Below are positions 8,752 to 17,453 of a DNA stretch of 64,000 nucleotides, piece after piece. The DNA lies in assembly GCA_905339165.1 (NCBI GenBank), contig CAJPFH010000006.1, forward strand, positions 62,001 through 126,000, given 5' to 3'. The position numbers and the translations under genes are program-made. Source of the DNA: Flavobacteriales bacterium (lineage in GTDB: Bacteria > Bacteroidota > Bacteroidia > Flavobacteriales_E > Vicingaceae). The notes under the pieces were generated by a model that had not been told where the DNA came from, searched no databases, and saw only the letters and a list, made by a program, of their open reading frames with translations. Numbering within the stretch: position 1 is the first letter of the stretch; every line of letters begins with the position of its first letter.

Positions 8752-9519
8752 CTATTTAATAAAATTCAAACAAATTTCCAAAAAGGTTTCAGGCGTTTCT
8801 GCGTGTATCCAATGTCCCGCTCCTTGTGCCATTTTAATTTGGGCATTTGGAAAATGTTTGTAAATTAGAGATTCATTTTCTTTATTAATATAGTTCGATT
8901 GTGTGCCACCTATAAACAAGGTTGGTTTTTCGAAAAGAGCTTCATTAAAAAGAGCTTTTCCCACTTCTTCTATATTTTTTGCAATGCTTGGTAAATTAAA
9001 TCTCCACGCAAATTGATATGCATTTTTTCGGTATAAGTTTTTAAGTAAAAATTGCCTTACGCCAAAGTCTTTTATTTTATGCGAAAGTTGCTCTTCGGCT
9101 TCATTACGGTTTTTAATTTCATCGAGGTGCAAGGAAAACAAAGCATCAATTATTTCGTGATGATGTACTGGATAATATGCAGGAGAAATATCTACAACAA
9201 TTAATTTTTCGGTTAACTCGGGATATTTACAAGCAAACTGCATAACCGTTTTTCCTCCCATGGAATGTCCTATTACTATCGGGTTTTTAATAGAATGCTC
9301 GAAAATAAACTCTTTTAAGTCATCGGCCATTAAAGAGTAATTAAAATCCTCACTGTGCGGAGACTGACCGTGGTTACGCTGGTCAATAATGTAAACAATA
9401 AAATGATTTTCGGCTAAAGCCCTGGCTATGCTTATCCAGTTATCTAAAGAGCCAAAAAGCCCGTGAAGAATAAGAACAGGTAGGCCTGTTTCTCCTATTT
9501 TTTTAAAATTCAATTTCAT
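8752..9519 (-). CDS. Alpha/beta hydrolase (YbfF-like esterase)
   Basis: A 255-residue alpha/beta hydrolase without a signal peptide. The oxyanion region is LHGLFGSLDNW. The nucleophile is S86 in GHSMGGK, and the catalytic histidine is in GAGHWIH near residue 236. IDQRNHGQSPHS is typical of the YbfF/ABHD11 type, which acts on acyl esters or thioesters. Its start overlaps the end of pdxJ by 4 bases (ATGA), so the two are translationally coupled. The physiological substrate is unknown. Confidence 0.88.
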   Translation of the reverse strand: MKLNFKKIGETGLPVLILHGLFGSLDNWISIARALAENHFIVYIIDQRNHGQSPHSEDFNYSLMADDLKEFIFEHSIKNPIVIGHSMGGKTVMQFACKYPELTEKLIVVDISPAYYPVHHHEIIDALFSLHLDEIKNRNEAEEQLSHKIKDFGVRQFLLKNLYRKNAYQFAWRFNLPSIAKNIEEVGKALFNEALFEKPTLFIGGTQSNYINKENESLIYKHFPNAQIKMAQGAGHWIHAETPETFLEICLNFIK

Positions 9520-10232
9520 TGCAGGCGTTGCAAATAAAGAGAAATAGTGTTTTGCAGGCCAAAGTATAACGCATCGCTAATAAGAGCATGCCCAATGGAA
9601 ACTTCTTTTAAACCTGGAATATTTTCTTTGAAATAGCGGAGGTTTTCAAGATTTAAATCGTGCCCCGCATTTATTTCAATCCCCAATTCATTGGCTTTGT
9701 GAGCTGCAATAATAAAATTTTCAATGGCTTTTTGTTTGTTTTCTGTGTAATGTTGAGCATAGCTTTCGGTGTATAGTTCTATACGGTCGGCTCCGGTATT
9801 TTTGGCTCCTTCTATCATCTTTTCATCAGGGTTTACAAAAACCGAAGTACGTATGCCTGCCTTTTTAAATACCGAAATAATTTCGCATAAAAAGCGTTGA
9901 TGTTGTATGGTGTCCCAACCATGATTAGACGTAAGTTGTTGGCTTGTATCGGGGACCAAAGTAACTTGTGCCGGCTTTACAGCAAGTACTAATTCTACAA
10001 ACTTTTTTTCGGAGGGGTTTCCTTCAATATTAAATTCGGTGGTTACTATTTTTTTTAAATTATACACATCGGCATATCGGATATGTCTTTGATCGGGGCG
10101 GGGATGAACCGTAATCCCTTGTGCTCCGAATCGTTCACAATCCATAGCTACTTGTAGCAAATCAGGCACATTTCCTCCTCGCGAGTTTCTAAGCCATGCT
10201 ACCTTATTGATATTTACACTAAGCCTAACCAA
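9516..10232 (-). CDS. pdxJ: Pyridoxine 5'-phosphate synthase
   Basis: Condenses 1-deoxyxylulose 5-phosphate with 3-amino-2-oxopropyl phosphate to make pyridoxine 5'-phosphate, the ring-closing step of DXP-dependent vitamin B6 synthesis. It is a TIM-barrel protein of 238 residues. Characteristic stretches are LSVNINKVAWLRNSRGG at the N-terminus and GITVHPRPDQRHI, with the glutamates in INAGHDLNLEN and ELYTE also present. It is divergent from the CBS protein, and the esterase follows with a 4-base overlap. Confidence 0.96.
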   Translation of the reverse strand: MVRLSVNINKVAWLRNSRGGNVPDLLQVAMDCERFGAQGITVHPRPDQRHIRYADVYNLKKIVTTEFNIEGNPSEKKFVELVLAVKPAQVTLVPDTSQQLTSNHGWDTIQHQRFLCEIISVFKKAGIRTSVFVNPDEKMIEGAKNTGADRIELYTESYAQHYTENKQKAIENFIIAAHKANELGIEINAGHDLNLENLRYFKENIPGLKEVSIGHALISDALYFGLQNTISLYLQRLQ

Positions 10233-10249
10233 AATTGAAATATTTGATA

Positions 10250-10257
10250 CAAAAGTA
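10250..10257 (-). promoter_or_regulatory. -7 promoter element of pdxJ
   Basis: TACTTTTG on the minus strand, an exact TAnnTTTG, 17 bases before the pdxJ ATG in the divergent spacer between pdxJ and the CBS gene. Confidence 0.5.
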
Positions 10258-10290
10258 GCGTTTATAATACTAATTTAGCACAAAGTATAG

Positions 10291-10959
10291 ATGCTTATGA
10301 TTGCGATTGATTTAATAACCGATGAGATACCACCGCTTAAAACTTCTGATACCGGATTAAAAGCATTGGCCTGGATGGAAGAATTTAAAGTGGCACAATT
10401 ACCCATTGTAAATAACACAAAATTACTAGGCTTAATTACCGAAGAAGATATTTTAGATTTAAACGAAGCGGAAGAGCCGCTTGGAAATCATAAACTCTCA
10501 CTCGAAAAATCATCGGTGCTTAACACACAGCATTTATTCGATGTATTTTCTATCATGGCACAAAATAAACTTTCGCTTTTGCCGGTGGTAGATGCAGAAA
10601 ATAATTATTTAGGAATTATTACGCTGGGCAATTTGGTTCGTGTTTTTTCAGAAACAGCCTCTTTAAAAGATGCGGGCTCAGTAATTACTCTCGAACTAAA
10701 TATAAACGATTATTCTATCTCAGAAATTGGAAAAATAGTAGAATCAGACGATGCCAAAATATTAAGTTTATATGTTACTTCATCGCCCGATACCACTAAG
10801 ATGGAATTAACCATTAAAATAAATAAAACGGATATATCTCGTATTTTACAAACCTTTTTCAGGTTTAATTATATTGTTACAGCCTCGTACCAGCAAAGCG
10901 ATTACGAGGAGGATATGAAAAAAAGGTACGAAGCATTTATGCGTTACTTGAATACTTAA
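10291..10959 (+). CDS. CBS-domain protein
   Basis: A cytosolic protein of 222 residues with two CBS domains in the first ~120 residues (DLITDEIPPLKTSDT; QLPIVNNTKLLGLITEEDI; LLPVVDAENNYLGIITLGNLV). These pairs usually bind adenine nucleotides. The remaining ~90 residues look like an ACT-type alpha/beta fold (VITLELNINDYSISEIGKIVE). It lies 9 bases before the BamA-like gene and near nadK, a neighbourhood that recurs in Bacteroidota. A link to NAD(P) or nucleotide sensing is a reasonable guess but unproven. A second ATG two codons downstream could also be the start. Confidence 0.82.
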   Translation: MLMIAIDLITDEIPPLKTSDTGLKALAWMEEFKVAQLPIVNNTKLLGLITEEDILDLNEAEEPLGNHKLSLEKSSVLNTQHLFDVFSIMAQNKLSLLPVVDAENNYLGIITLGNLVRVFSETASLKDAGSVITLELNINDYSISEIGKIVESDDAKILSLYVTSSPDTTKMELTIKINKTDISRILQTFFRFNYIVTASYQQSDYEEDMKKRYEAFMRYLNT

Positions 10960-10968
10960 GTATTTTCT

Positions 10969-12366
10969 ATGTCTAAGAGTTTAAATCTCTTTTTTCTTCT
11001 TCTTTTTTTCGTTTCAGAAAATTGTTTGGTTGTTGCTCAGGAAAAACAGCCGCTTATTATTTCCGAAATAAAATTTATTGGAAATAAGGTTACCAAAGAA
11101 CGCATTTTGCTCAGAGAGTTTCCGCACACATTGGGCGATACTCTTGAGAAAGAAAACGTAGAAAAATTTTTGGCACGTGTGCAAAGTAATTTAATGAATA
11201 CCCAATTGTTTAATGTGGTAAATGTAAATTCTTTTTTTTTTGATTCGCTACATATTGGTATTTATGTAGATGTAATAGAACAGTGGTACACTTGGCCAAT
11301 CCCTATTTTTGAAATTGAAGACAATAATTTCAATACTTGGCTGCAAACCACCGACTGGTACAGGCTAAACTATGGAATGTATATAGAACGCGAAAATTTT
11401 AGAGGCCGCAGAGAAGAAGTGATTGCAAAATTTCAGATGGGCTATTCCGAGCAGTTTGCCCTGCAATACAAAATCCCTTTTATAGATAAGAAACAAAAAC
11501 ATGGCTTGGGCTTTACGGTGAGCTACAAGGGCAATCATGAGATAATGTACAATTCGGAAAACAATAAACGATTGCTGTATCGCAATGAAATAGATTATGC
11601 CCGAAAAGAATTTTATGCACGCGTAGGATACCAATACCGAAAAAAACTATACAATACACACTCCCTTCAAGCTTATTATTACAATGTTTCGGTACTCGAT
11701 ACGATAATTAAATTAAATGCAGAATATCTCTGCGAAAAACAAAGAGAGAACACCTTTTTTGTTTTAACCTATCAATTTAAACACGATAAAAGAAATTTTT
11801 CGAACTATCCTGTGAAAGGGCATTATTTCGATATAGAACTTTCTAAATATGGATTGGGCGTTTTTTCTAAAGAACCCGATTTTAGTACCATTCAGGTATG
11901 GGCGAAAAAATATTTCGATTTAGGAAATCATTTTTATTTATCGTTCGGAACCAAATTAAGAGCGAATAGCAAAAAGAATGTAAATTATTTTTTGCTAAAA
12001 GGACTTGGATACGGTAACGATGTAGTACGCTCGTTTGAATATTATGTAATAGACGGACAATATTGGGCATTTCAACGAAATCAGCTTCGATACGCTCTTT
12101 TAGAAAATAAATTGTTCAAAGCCCCCATTATTTCCTCTAAAAAATTTAATACTATACCTGTTTCAATTTATCCGGGAGTATTTTTTGATAATGGCTACGT
12201 AAAAGACGCCTCTCAAAGAATAAGTCCCTTGGCAAATCAATGGGTGTATGGCGGAGGACTTAGTTTAGATTTTGTTACTTTTTACGAAATGGTACTTAGA
12301 ACAGAATATTCTATAAATATGTTGGGCGAATCAGGAATATTTCTTCACTTTGTAGCACCAATTTAA
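10969..12366 (+). CDS. BamA/TamA-family outer membrane protein with one POTRA-like domain
   Basis: 465 residues. An N-terminal signal peptide of about 24 residues ends in VVAQ. One POTRA-like segment follows (SEIKFIGNKVTKERILLREF), and then a C-terminal barrel with alternating aromatic residues. It is far shorter than the BamA encoded at 32-35 kb, which has several POTRA domains. It is more likely an accessory Omp85-type protein than the essential assembly factor. It sits between the CBS protein (9-base gap) and nadK (6-base gap), so it is probably in the same operon. Its cargo or role is unknown. Confidence 0.8.
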   Translation: MSKSLNLFFLLLFFVSENCLVVAQEKQPLIISEIKFIGNKVTKERILLREFPHTLGDTLEKENVEKFLARVQSNLMNTQLFNVVNVNSFFFDSLHIGIYVDVIEQWYTWPIPIFEIEDNNFNTWLQTTDWYRLNYGMYIERENFRGRREEVIAKFQMGYSEQFALQYKIPFIDKKQKHGLGFTVSYKGNHEIMYNSENNKRLLYRNEIDYARKEFYARVGYQYRKKLYNTHSLQAYYYNVSVLDTIIKLNAEYLCEKQRENTFFVLTYQFKHDKRNFSNYPVKGHYFDIELSKYGLGVFSKEPDFSTIQVWAKKYFDLGNHFYLSFGTKLRANSKKNVNYFLLKGLGYGNDVVRSFEYYVIDGQYWAFQRNQLRYALLENKLFKAPIISSKKFNTIPVSIYPGVFFDNGYVKDASQRISPLANQWVYGGGLSLDFVTFYEMVLRTEYSINMLGESGIFLHFVAPI

Positions 12367-12372
12367 GAAATC

Positions 12373-13254
12373 ATGCGTGTAGCAATTTACGGCAGATACA
12401 TTAAAGATTCTCATTATTCTTTTGTAAAAAAGTTATTGCAAAAATTATACGAAGCAGAGGTTTCTAAAATTATTGTGTTCGAAGATATTTCAGAAAAATT
12501 TATTGAGTACGATGAAAAAAAACAAGTAGAAATATTCTCTTCGCACACTCATTTACTTGCACACCATATTGATTTTTTATTTAGTTTGGGCGGAGACGGT
12601 AGTTTGCTCGATACTCTTACGTTGGTTAAAAATAGCGGAATTCCCATCATTGGAATTAACATGGGAAGATTGGGTTTTCTTTCCAGCATTCAAACAGACG
12701 AGATAGAAGAAGCCATTGAAGCCATTAAGCAACAAAAATATTACATAGACGAACGAACATTATTATCTGTATCAACAAAAAATAATGATTTAAAAGATAC
12801 AAACTTTGCATTGAATGAGGTAACTATCAATAATGCACACACCTCTTCCATGCTTACAGTACATGTGTACATCAACAACGAGTTTTTAAACTCCTACTGG
12901 GCCGATGGATTAATTATTTCCACCCCAACCGGTTCTACTGCCTATTCGCTTAGTTGTGGAGGACCCATTATTCTGCCCGATTCAAGCAACTTTATTATAA
13001 ACCCTATTGCTCCCCACAACTTAAATGTGAGGCCATTGGTTATTCCGGATTCTGCCGTACTTAAACTTATTCCCGAAAGCAGGCAAGGTAAGGTGTTTTT
13101 ATCACTCGACTCTAGAAGTGTTATAATAGATAATGCTGAAGAAATTATAATCTCAAAAGAGGAATTTACCATCAAACTACTTCGTCTCAATAAACACAGT
13201 TTTCTTACCACACTCCGCAACAAATTGAAGTGGGGAACCGATTCCAGAAATTAA
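12373..13254 (+). CDS. nadK: NAD kinase
   Basis: Phosphorylates NAD to NADP in the cytoplasm. The GGDGSLLD motif, with catalytic D75, is present, as are LNEVTI and the glycine-rich GSTAYSLSCGGPI. The protein is 293 residues, a typical length. It starts 6 bases after the BamA-like gene and is probably co-transcribed with it and the CBS protein. Confidence 0.96.
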   Translation: MRVAIYGRYIKDSHYSFVKKLLQKLYEAEVSKIIVFEDISEKFIEYDEKKQVEIFSSHTHLLAHHIDFLFSLGGDGSLLDTLTLVKNSGIPIIGINMGRLGFLSSIQTDEIEEAIEAIKQQKYYIDERTLLSVSTKNNDLKDTNFALNEVTINNAHTSSMLTVHVYINNEFLNSYWADGLIISTPTGSTAYSLSCGGPIILPDSSNFIINPIAPHNLNVRPLVIPDSAVLKLIPESRQGKVFLSLDSRSVIIDNAEEIIISKEEFTIKLLRLNKHSFLTTLRNKLKWGTDSRN

Positions 13255-13401
13255 TACAGTTCTACTTAAAAAGCATTTTCAGGCTTCTTATATCCCGCAA
13301 CCCTAAAACTAAAAAGGGAAGCTAATCATCCATTTTTTTGAATTTAATTTGCTACGACACATTTTGGCGTTCCCCCATAATGAAATTTGCCTAAAAAATA
13401 G

Positions 13402-13575
13402 ATGGAAAAAACTCTACATGAACTCGAGGAAGAATTGAAAAAACTCGGAGAAAAAAAATCAGCCCTCATTAAAGAAAAAGCATACGAAGCAGCAGCCATA
13501 ATACGCGATTTACAAGAAGAAATAATGAAAAAAATAAACAAAATAAATACAACTCAACACCCACCAGAAAAATAA
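13402..13575 (+). CDS. Small UvrB/UvrC-motif protein
   Basis: A 57-residue open frame with an ATG at 13402 and TAA at 13573. The product is helical and charged, and carries a clear UVR motif (AYEAAAIIRDLQEEI), the helix-turn-helix segment through which UvrB and UvrC contact each other. No nuclease or helicase part is present. Free-standing UVR-motif peptides occur in Bacteroidota, but their function is not known to me. It is isolated, 147 bases after nadK. It could interact with the nucleotide excision machinery or simply be a coiled hairpin. Confidence 0.65.
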   Translation: MEKTLHELEEELKKLGEKKSALIKEKAYEAAAIIRDLQEEIMKKINKINTTQHPPEK

Positions 13576-13728
13576 TATGCTTTATACTTTTTTAAGTACT
13601 TACAAGTTCAAAAAAATACAGAGCCGACATAAGCCAAAACGAGCATGCATCATTCCCCAAAAGATTTCTGAAATAAAAAATGAAAACAAAGTTTTTCAAC
13701 CCCAACATAGGTCATTAAAGATTTTTCT

Positions 13729-13736
13729 TTACTTTG
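13729..13736 (+). promoter_or_regulatory. Possible -7 element of the VOC gene
   Basis: TTACTTTG differs from TAnnTTTG at one base and lies 18 bases before the ATG at 13755. It overlaps the alternative TTG start at 13734, which makes that start unlikely. Confidence 0.35.
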
Positions 13737-13754
13737 GCGGGTAAAAAAATTTTC

Positions 13755-14153
13755 ATGAATATTAAATTACAAAGCATTACTCCCAATTTAATGGTAGAAA
13801 ATATAGATGAAACCATTGCTTACTACGAAGATGTTTTTGGTTTTACTTTACTGCGAACCGTTCCTGATAAAGGAGACTTAGACTGGGCCATGATGAAAAG
13901 AAACGAAGTAATACTGATGTTTCAAACCAAACGCAGTTTGGCATCGGAAATACCCGCATTACAAAGCCGAAAACCAGGAAGCGGAACAACGCTTTATATT
14001 AAAATGAAGGGCGTTCAAAAACTGTTTGAAGAAATAGAAAGCAAAACAGAAATAGTAGCCGAATTAGAACACACGTTTTACGATACCAAAGAATTTTCTG
14101 TAATGGATTTAAACGGTTATGTAATAACATTTGCCGAAGACATGGAGGAATAA
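13755..14153 (+). CDS. VOC-superfamily protein (glyoxalase/bleomycin-resistance fold)
   Basis: 132 residues from the ATG at 13755. The vicinal-oxygen-chelate fold shows in ITPNLMVENIDETIAYYEDVFGF at the N-terminus and VMDLNGYVITFAED at the C-terminus, typical of paired beta-alpha-beta-beta-beta units. Such proteins are metal-dependent isomerases, dioxygenases or antibiotic-binding proteins, and the substrate here is not apparent. The stop is 3 bases before the crotonase gene, suggesting co-transcription. Confidence 0.82.
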   Translation: MNIKLQSITPNLMVENIDETIAYYEDVFGFTLLRTVPDKGDLDWAMMKRNEVILMFQTKRSLASEIPALQSRKPGSGTTLYIKMKGVQKLFEEIESKTEIVAELEHTFYDTKEFSVMDLNGYVITFAEDMEE

Positions 14154-14156
14154 AAA

Positions 14157-14930
14157 ATGACGGAAGAAATAAAAGATGCAGGCAAAATCAAATCTGAAAT
14201 AAAAGAAGGTGTTGCCACTATTGAGTTCTCTCACCCCTTAAGCAATTCGATGCCCGGCAAATTGCTTACCCAATTAGCCCATACCATAACCCAAATGAGC
14301 AGCGAAAATTCGGTGGTGGTAATTATTCTAAAAAGTGCTGGTGAAAAAGCATTCTGTGCCGGAGCTTCTTTTGATGAGCTCCTCTCTATCAATAACATTG
14401 AAGAAGCGAAACTATTTTTCTCGGGCTTTGCTAACGTAATTAATGCGGCACGCGAATGCCCTAAATTTATTTTAGGCAGGGTGCAAGGCAAAGCGGTTGG
14501 AGGGGGAGTAGGATTAGCAGCAAGTTCCGATTATTGTGTTGCAACTACTGCTGCATCAGTAAAACTTAGCGAACTGGCCGTAGGTATAGGCCCTTTTGTG
14601 GTAGGTCCTGTTATTGAAAGAAAAATAGGACTATCGGCTATGAGCCAACTTGCCATGAATGCTACCGAATGGTATTCTGCCCAATGGGCAAAAGAAAAAG
14701 GGTTATTTGCCGAAGTGTTCAATTCTATCGAAGAAATGGACAAAGCTATTTTCAAATTGGCTCATACCCTTGCTAAATCAAACCCTGAGGCCATGAAAGA
14801 AATGAAAAAAACCTTTTGGCAAGGTACAGAACATTGGAATAAATTGCTTACACAGCGTGCAGCTATTAGCGGAAAACTTGTTCTCTCCGATTTTTCCGTT
14901 AAAGCCATCAGTGCGTTTAAGAAAAAATAA
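14157..14930 (+). CDS. Enoyl-CoA hydratase/isomerase family protein
   Basis: A crotonase-fold protein of 257 residues. The first oxyanion-hole segment is AFCAGASFDEL and the second is VQGKAVGGGVGLAAS. The position of the first catalytic glutamate of classical hydratases (GGGCE) is a glycine here (GGGVG). The second glutamate appears to be kept in LSELAVGIGP. This resembles the Bacteroidota proteins annotated as methylglutaconyl-CoA hydratase-like, so a role in leucine or other acyl-CoA degradation is possible. With one glutamate missing, isomerase or hydrolase chemistry is equally possible. Confidence 0.85.
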   Translation: MTEEIKDAGKIKSEIKEGVATIEFSHPLSNSMPGKLLTQLAHTITQMSSENSVVVIILKSAGEKAFCAGASFDELLSINNIEEAKLFFSGFANVINAARECPKFILGRVQGKAVGGGVGLAASSDYCVATTAASVKLSELAVGIGPFVVGPVIERKIGLSAMSQLAMNATEWYSAQWAKEKGLFAEVFNSIEEMDKAIFKLAHTLAKSNPEAMKEMKKTFWQGTEHWNKLLTQRAAISGKLVLSDFSVKAISAFKKK

Positions 14931-15028
14931 TTTTGTAAAATTTATAATTATTTGTACCTTCATCGCTTTATTAGTTACAACCTTATATGGTAGATTTACG
15001 TCAAAGTAATGGGTTAAAAAAATCAGCT

Positions 15029-17386
15029 ATGGTTCAGAAATATATTATTTTGTTCTTTCTCTTGTTTACAGGAGTATTAATGGTAGAAGCTCAGTCAGGC
15101 TGCCTTAGCATCAACGCAGGAAACGATACCAGCATGAGTTGCGGAGTAAACTGTGTAAATTTAAATGCAACGGTAGTGGCTCCTTCCAGTCAAACCAATA
15201 CCTATACAGTTTCTTCCATACCCTATGCCCCTCCTGTACCTTACAATGTGGGCAACCAAATGTTCATTAACATTGATGATGAATGGAGTACTGCACTAAC
15301 TTTACCTTTTTCATTTTGTTTTTACGGAAACACATACAACCAAATAGTGGTTGGCACAAACGGATTGATTTCGTTCGATATGACTTATGCAGGAGGATAT
15401 TGCCCTTGGAGTTTTTCTGCATTGGTTCCCAATCCGGTTCTTCCTCTAAATGCTGTATTTGGGGTGTATCACGATATAGACCCTTCTATTTGCGGGCAAA
15501 TTCGGTATTCTATTCAAGGTACGGCACCTTGTAGAATGGCTGTCATTAACTTCAATCAGGTTTGCCATTTCGATTGCAATAATTTAATGTCTACTACCCA
15601 AATCATTCTTTATGAAACTACAAATCTTATAGATGTTTACGTACAGAATAAACCCACCTGCAATAATTGGAATAGTGGAAATGCAGTAATTGGTATTCAA
15701 AATGCCACCGGCAATACAGGTCTTTGTCCTCCCGGCAGAAATACCGGTCCTTGGAGCACAAACAATGAAGCATGGAGGTTTACCCCGTCAGGCCCGCCCT
15801 CGTACACCATTAACTGGTACACCGGAGGAAATTTGGTGGGAACGGGAACTCCTATTACTGTGTGTCCGCAAAATACAGTTACCACATATTTAGCCGAGGT
15901 GGTTTATACCACTTGCACAGGGCAAACCGTTAAAGATACAGATGATGTAGTGGTTACAAAACTTTCGGGTGCAGGAGTTAGCATTGTTCCAGGAGATACT
16001 GTTATTTGCCTCGGTCAAAGCGTTACATTTAATGTATTGGTTTGTGATACCGGAACCTTTGTGTGGCAACCCGGAGGAATGACAAGCCCTTCTATTACGG
16101 TTAGCCCCGGAAGTACTACCACTTACGTAGTTTCACACACTTACAACGGTCAAACAGCATACGATTCTGTAAAAGTTACCGTTAGCACTGGTCCGAATAT
16201 AACTTTTACAGGGAATACTTCTATTTGCCCTGGAAGTTCAACCTCCATTACCGCATCGGGTGGAAGTAATTTAAGTTGGTCGCCCGGAGGAATGACAGGA
16301 AGTACCGTAACACTATCTCCCGGAGCTACCACTACTTATACTGTAACCGGGCAAGACCAATACGGATGCACAGGCTCTTCTAACATTACCATAACGGTTT
16401 TTCCCTTACCAACCATTAGCATTATAGGGCCAAGCGATATTTGTTTTGGAGACCAAGTTACACTTACCGCTTCCGGAGGACAGTCTTACTCGTGGATGCC
16501 CGGAGGACAAAGTGGAGGAAGTATTACGCAATCGCCAGCAGGAACTACTACTTATACAGTAACCGGCACTGATGCCAATGGATGCACAAATACAGCCACA
16601 CACACGGTTAATGTAAATCCTTTTCCACAGGCAAGTTTTAATTTTAGTCCTAAAGAAGGCTGTTCTGAACTTTGTGTACAGTTTACAAACACTTCGAGTA
16701 TAAGCAATGGTACGATTGCCTCAACAACATGGTATTTCATGCCCGGAGATTCTCTAGTAGGAAATAATCCCAATCGATGCTTTGTAAACAACACCGGAAG
16801 TGTATGGAAGTTGCAGCCTTCGGTTAAAGTAATTTCAGATAAAGGATGCGTTGCTTTTTTTCAAACTACAGATACACTGAAGGTATATCCACAACCCATT
16901 GCCGATTTTGAAGTGAGTACTCCGCTTCCCCTTCGCCCAAATATTGATATTTCCTTTACAGATAAATCAAGTGGAGCTACAGAATGGAAGTGGACAGCCG
17001 GATCTCAAACTTCAAGCGAACAAAATCCCAAATTCAAATTTGAACAGGGCACTTACGAAGTGTGTTTACAGGTTAAGAACGATTACGGGTGCCTAAATTC
17101 TGTTTGCAAAACCATTGAGGTAAGAAGTGAAATTGTTATTCCAAACGTATTTACTCCCAATGGTGACGGGCAAAATGATTTGTTTGTAATAGAGGGGCTG
17201 TACGGCTCCGATAATTTAATTCTTATCTTTAACCGTTGGGGTAAAAAAATATATGAAAATGCCAATTATCAAAACGAGTGGGATGGAACCATTAATGGCA
17301 AAATTGCTTCAGACGGCACTTATTACTATATTTTCAAAACATTTGATTTAAAAGAGTACTCCGGTTCTTTTTCTTTGTTTAGGTAG
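15029..17386 (+). CDS. Large secreted T9SS type B cargo with Ig-like repeats and gliding-motility C-terminal domain
   Basis: 785 residues from the ATG at 15029, which places a normal signal peptide (MVQKYIILFFLLF, cut near VEAQ) at the N-terminus; an ATG at 14987 is less likely. A lectin-like cysteine-rich region comes first. Three Ig-like repeats of about 70 residues follow (see the repeat entry), then two PKD-like segments (SFNFSPKEGCSELCVQF; DFEVSTPLPLRP). The last ~85 residues are the gliding-motility-associated C-terminal domain (IPNVFTPNGDGQNDLFVI, FNRWGKKIYE, DGTYYYIF), a T9SS type B sorting signal. It is first of three related genes in tandem. Surface adhesin or matrix protein is the likely role; ligand unknown. 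Confidence 0.88.
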   Translation: MVQKYIILFFLLFTGVLMVEAQSGCLSINAGNDTSMSCGVNCVNLNATVVAPSSQTNTYTVSSIPYAPPVPYNVGNQMFINIDDEWSTALTLPFSFCFYGNTYNQIVVGTNGLISFDMTYAGGYCPWSFSALVPNPVLPLNAVFGVYHDIDPSICGQIRYSIQGTAPCRMAVINFNQVCHFDCNNLMSTTQIILYETTNLIDVYVQNKPTCNNWNSGNAVIGIQNATGNTGLCPPGRNTGPWSTNNEAWRFTPSGPPSYTINWYTGGNLVGTGTPITVCPQNTVTTYLAEVVYTTCTGQTVKDTDDVVVTKLSGAGVSIVPGDTVICLGQSVTFNVLVCDTGTFVWQPGGMTSPSITVSPGSTTTYVVSHTYNGQTAYDSVKVTVSTGPNITFTGNTSICPGSSTSITASGGSNLSWSPGGMTGSTVTLSPGATTTYTVTGQDQYGCTGSSNITITVFPLPTISIIGPSDICFGDQVTLTASGGQSYSWMPGGQSGGSITQSPAGTTTYTVTGTDANGCTNTATHTVNVNPFPQASFNFSPKEGCSELCVQFTNTSSISNGTIASTTWYFMPGDSLVGNNPNRCFVNNTGSVWKLQPSVKVISDKGCVAFFQTTDTLKVYPQPIADFEVSTPLPLRPNIDISFTDKSSGATEWKWTAGSQTSSEQNPKFKFEQGTYEVCLQVKNDYGCLNSVCKTIEVRSEIVIPNVFTPNGDGQNDLFVIEGLYGSDNLILIFNRWGKKIYENANYQNEWDGTINGKIASDGTYYYIFKTFDLKEYSGSFSLFR
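15977..16618 (+). repeat. Three tandem Ig-like coding repeats
   Basis: Three successive units of about 70 codons at roughly 15977-16186, 16193-16402 and 16415-16618. Each contains an ICxGxxVT-like start, a W-x-PGG core, SPxxTTTYxV and a terminal VxV strand. They resemble each other more than the flanking domains, consistent with internal duplication within the cargo protein. Confidence 0.75.
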
Positions 17387-17453
17387 TAATTAAATAAATG
17401 CAACCTTTTAATCTTTCACTTAGTCTTACGTGCAAGACATTAGTTTAGATTTT

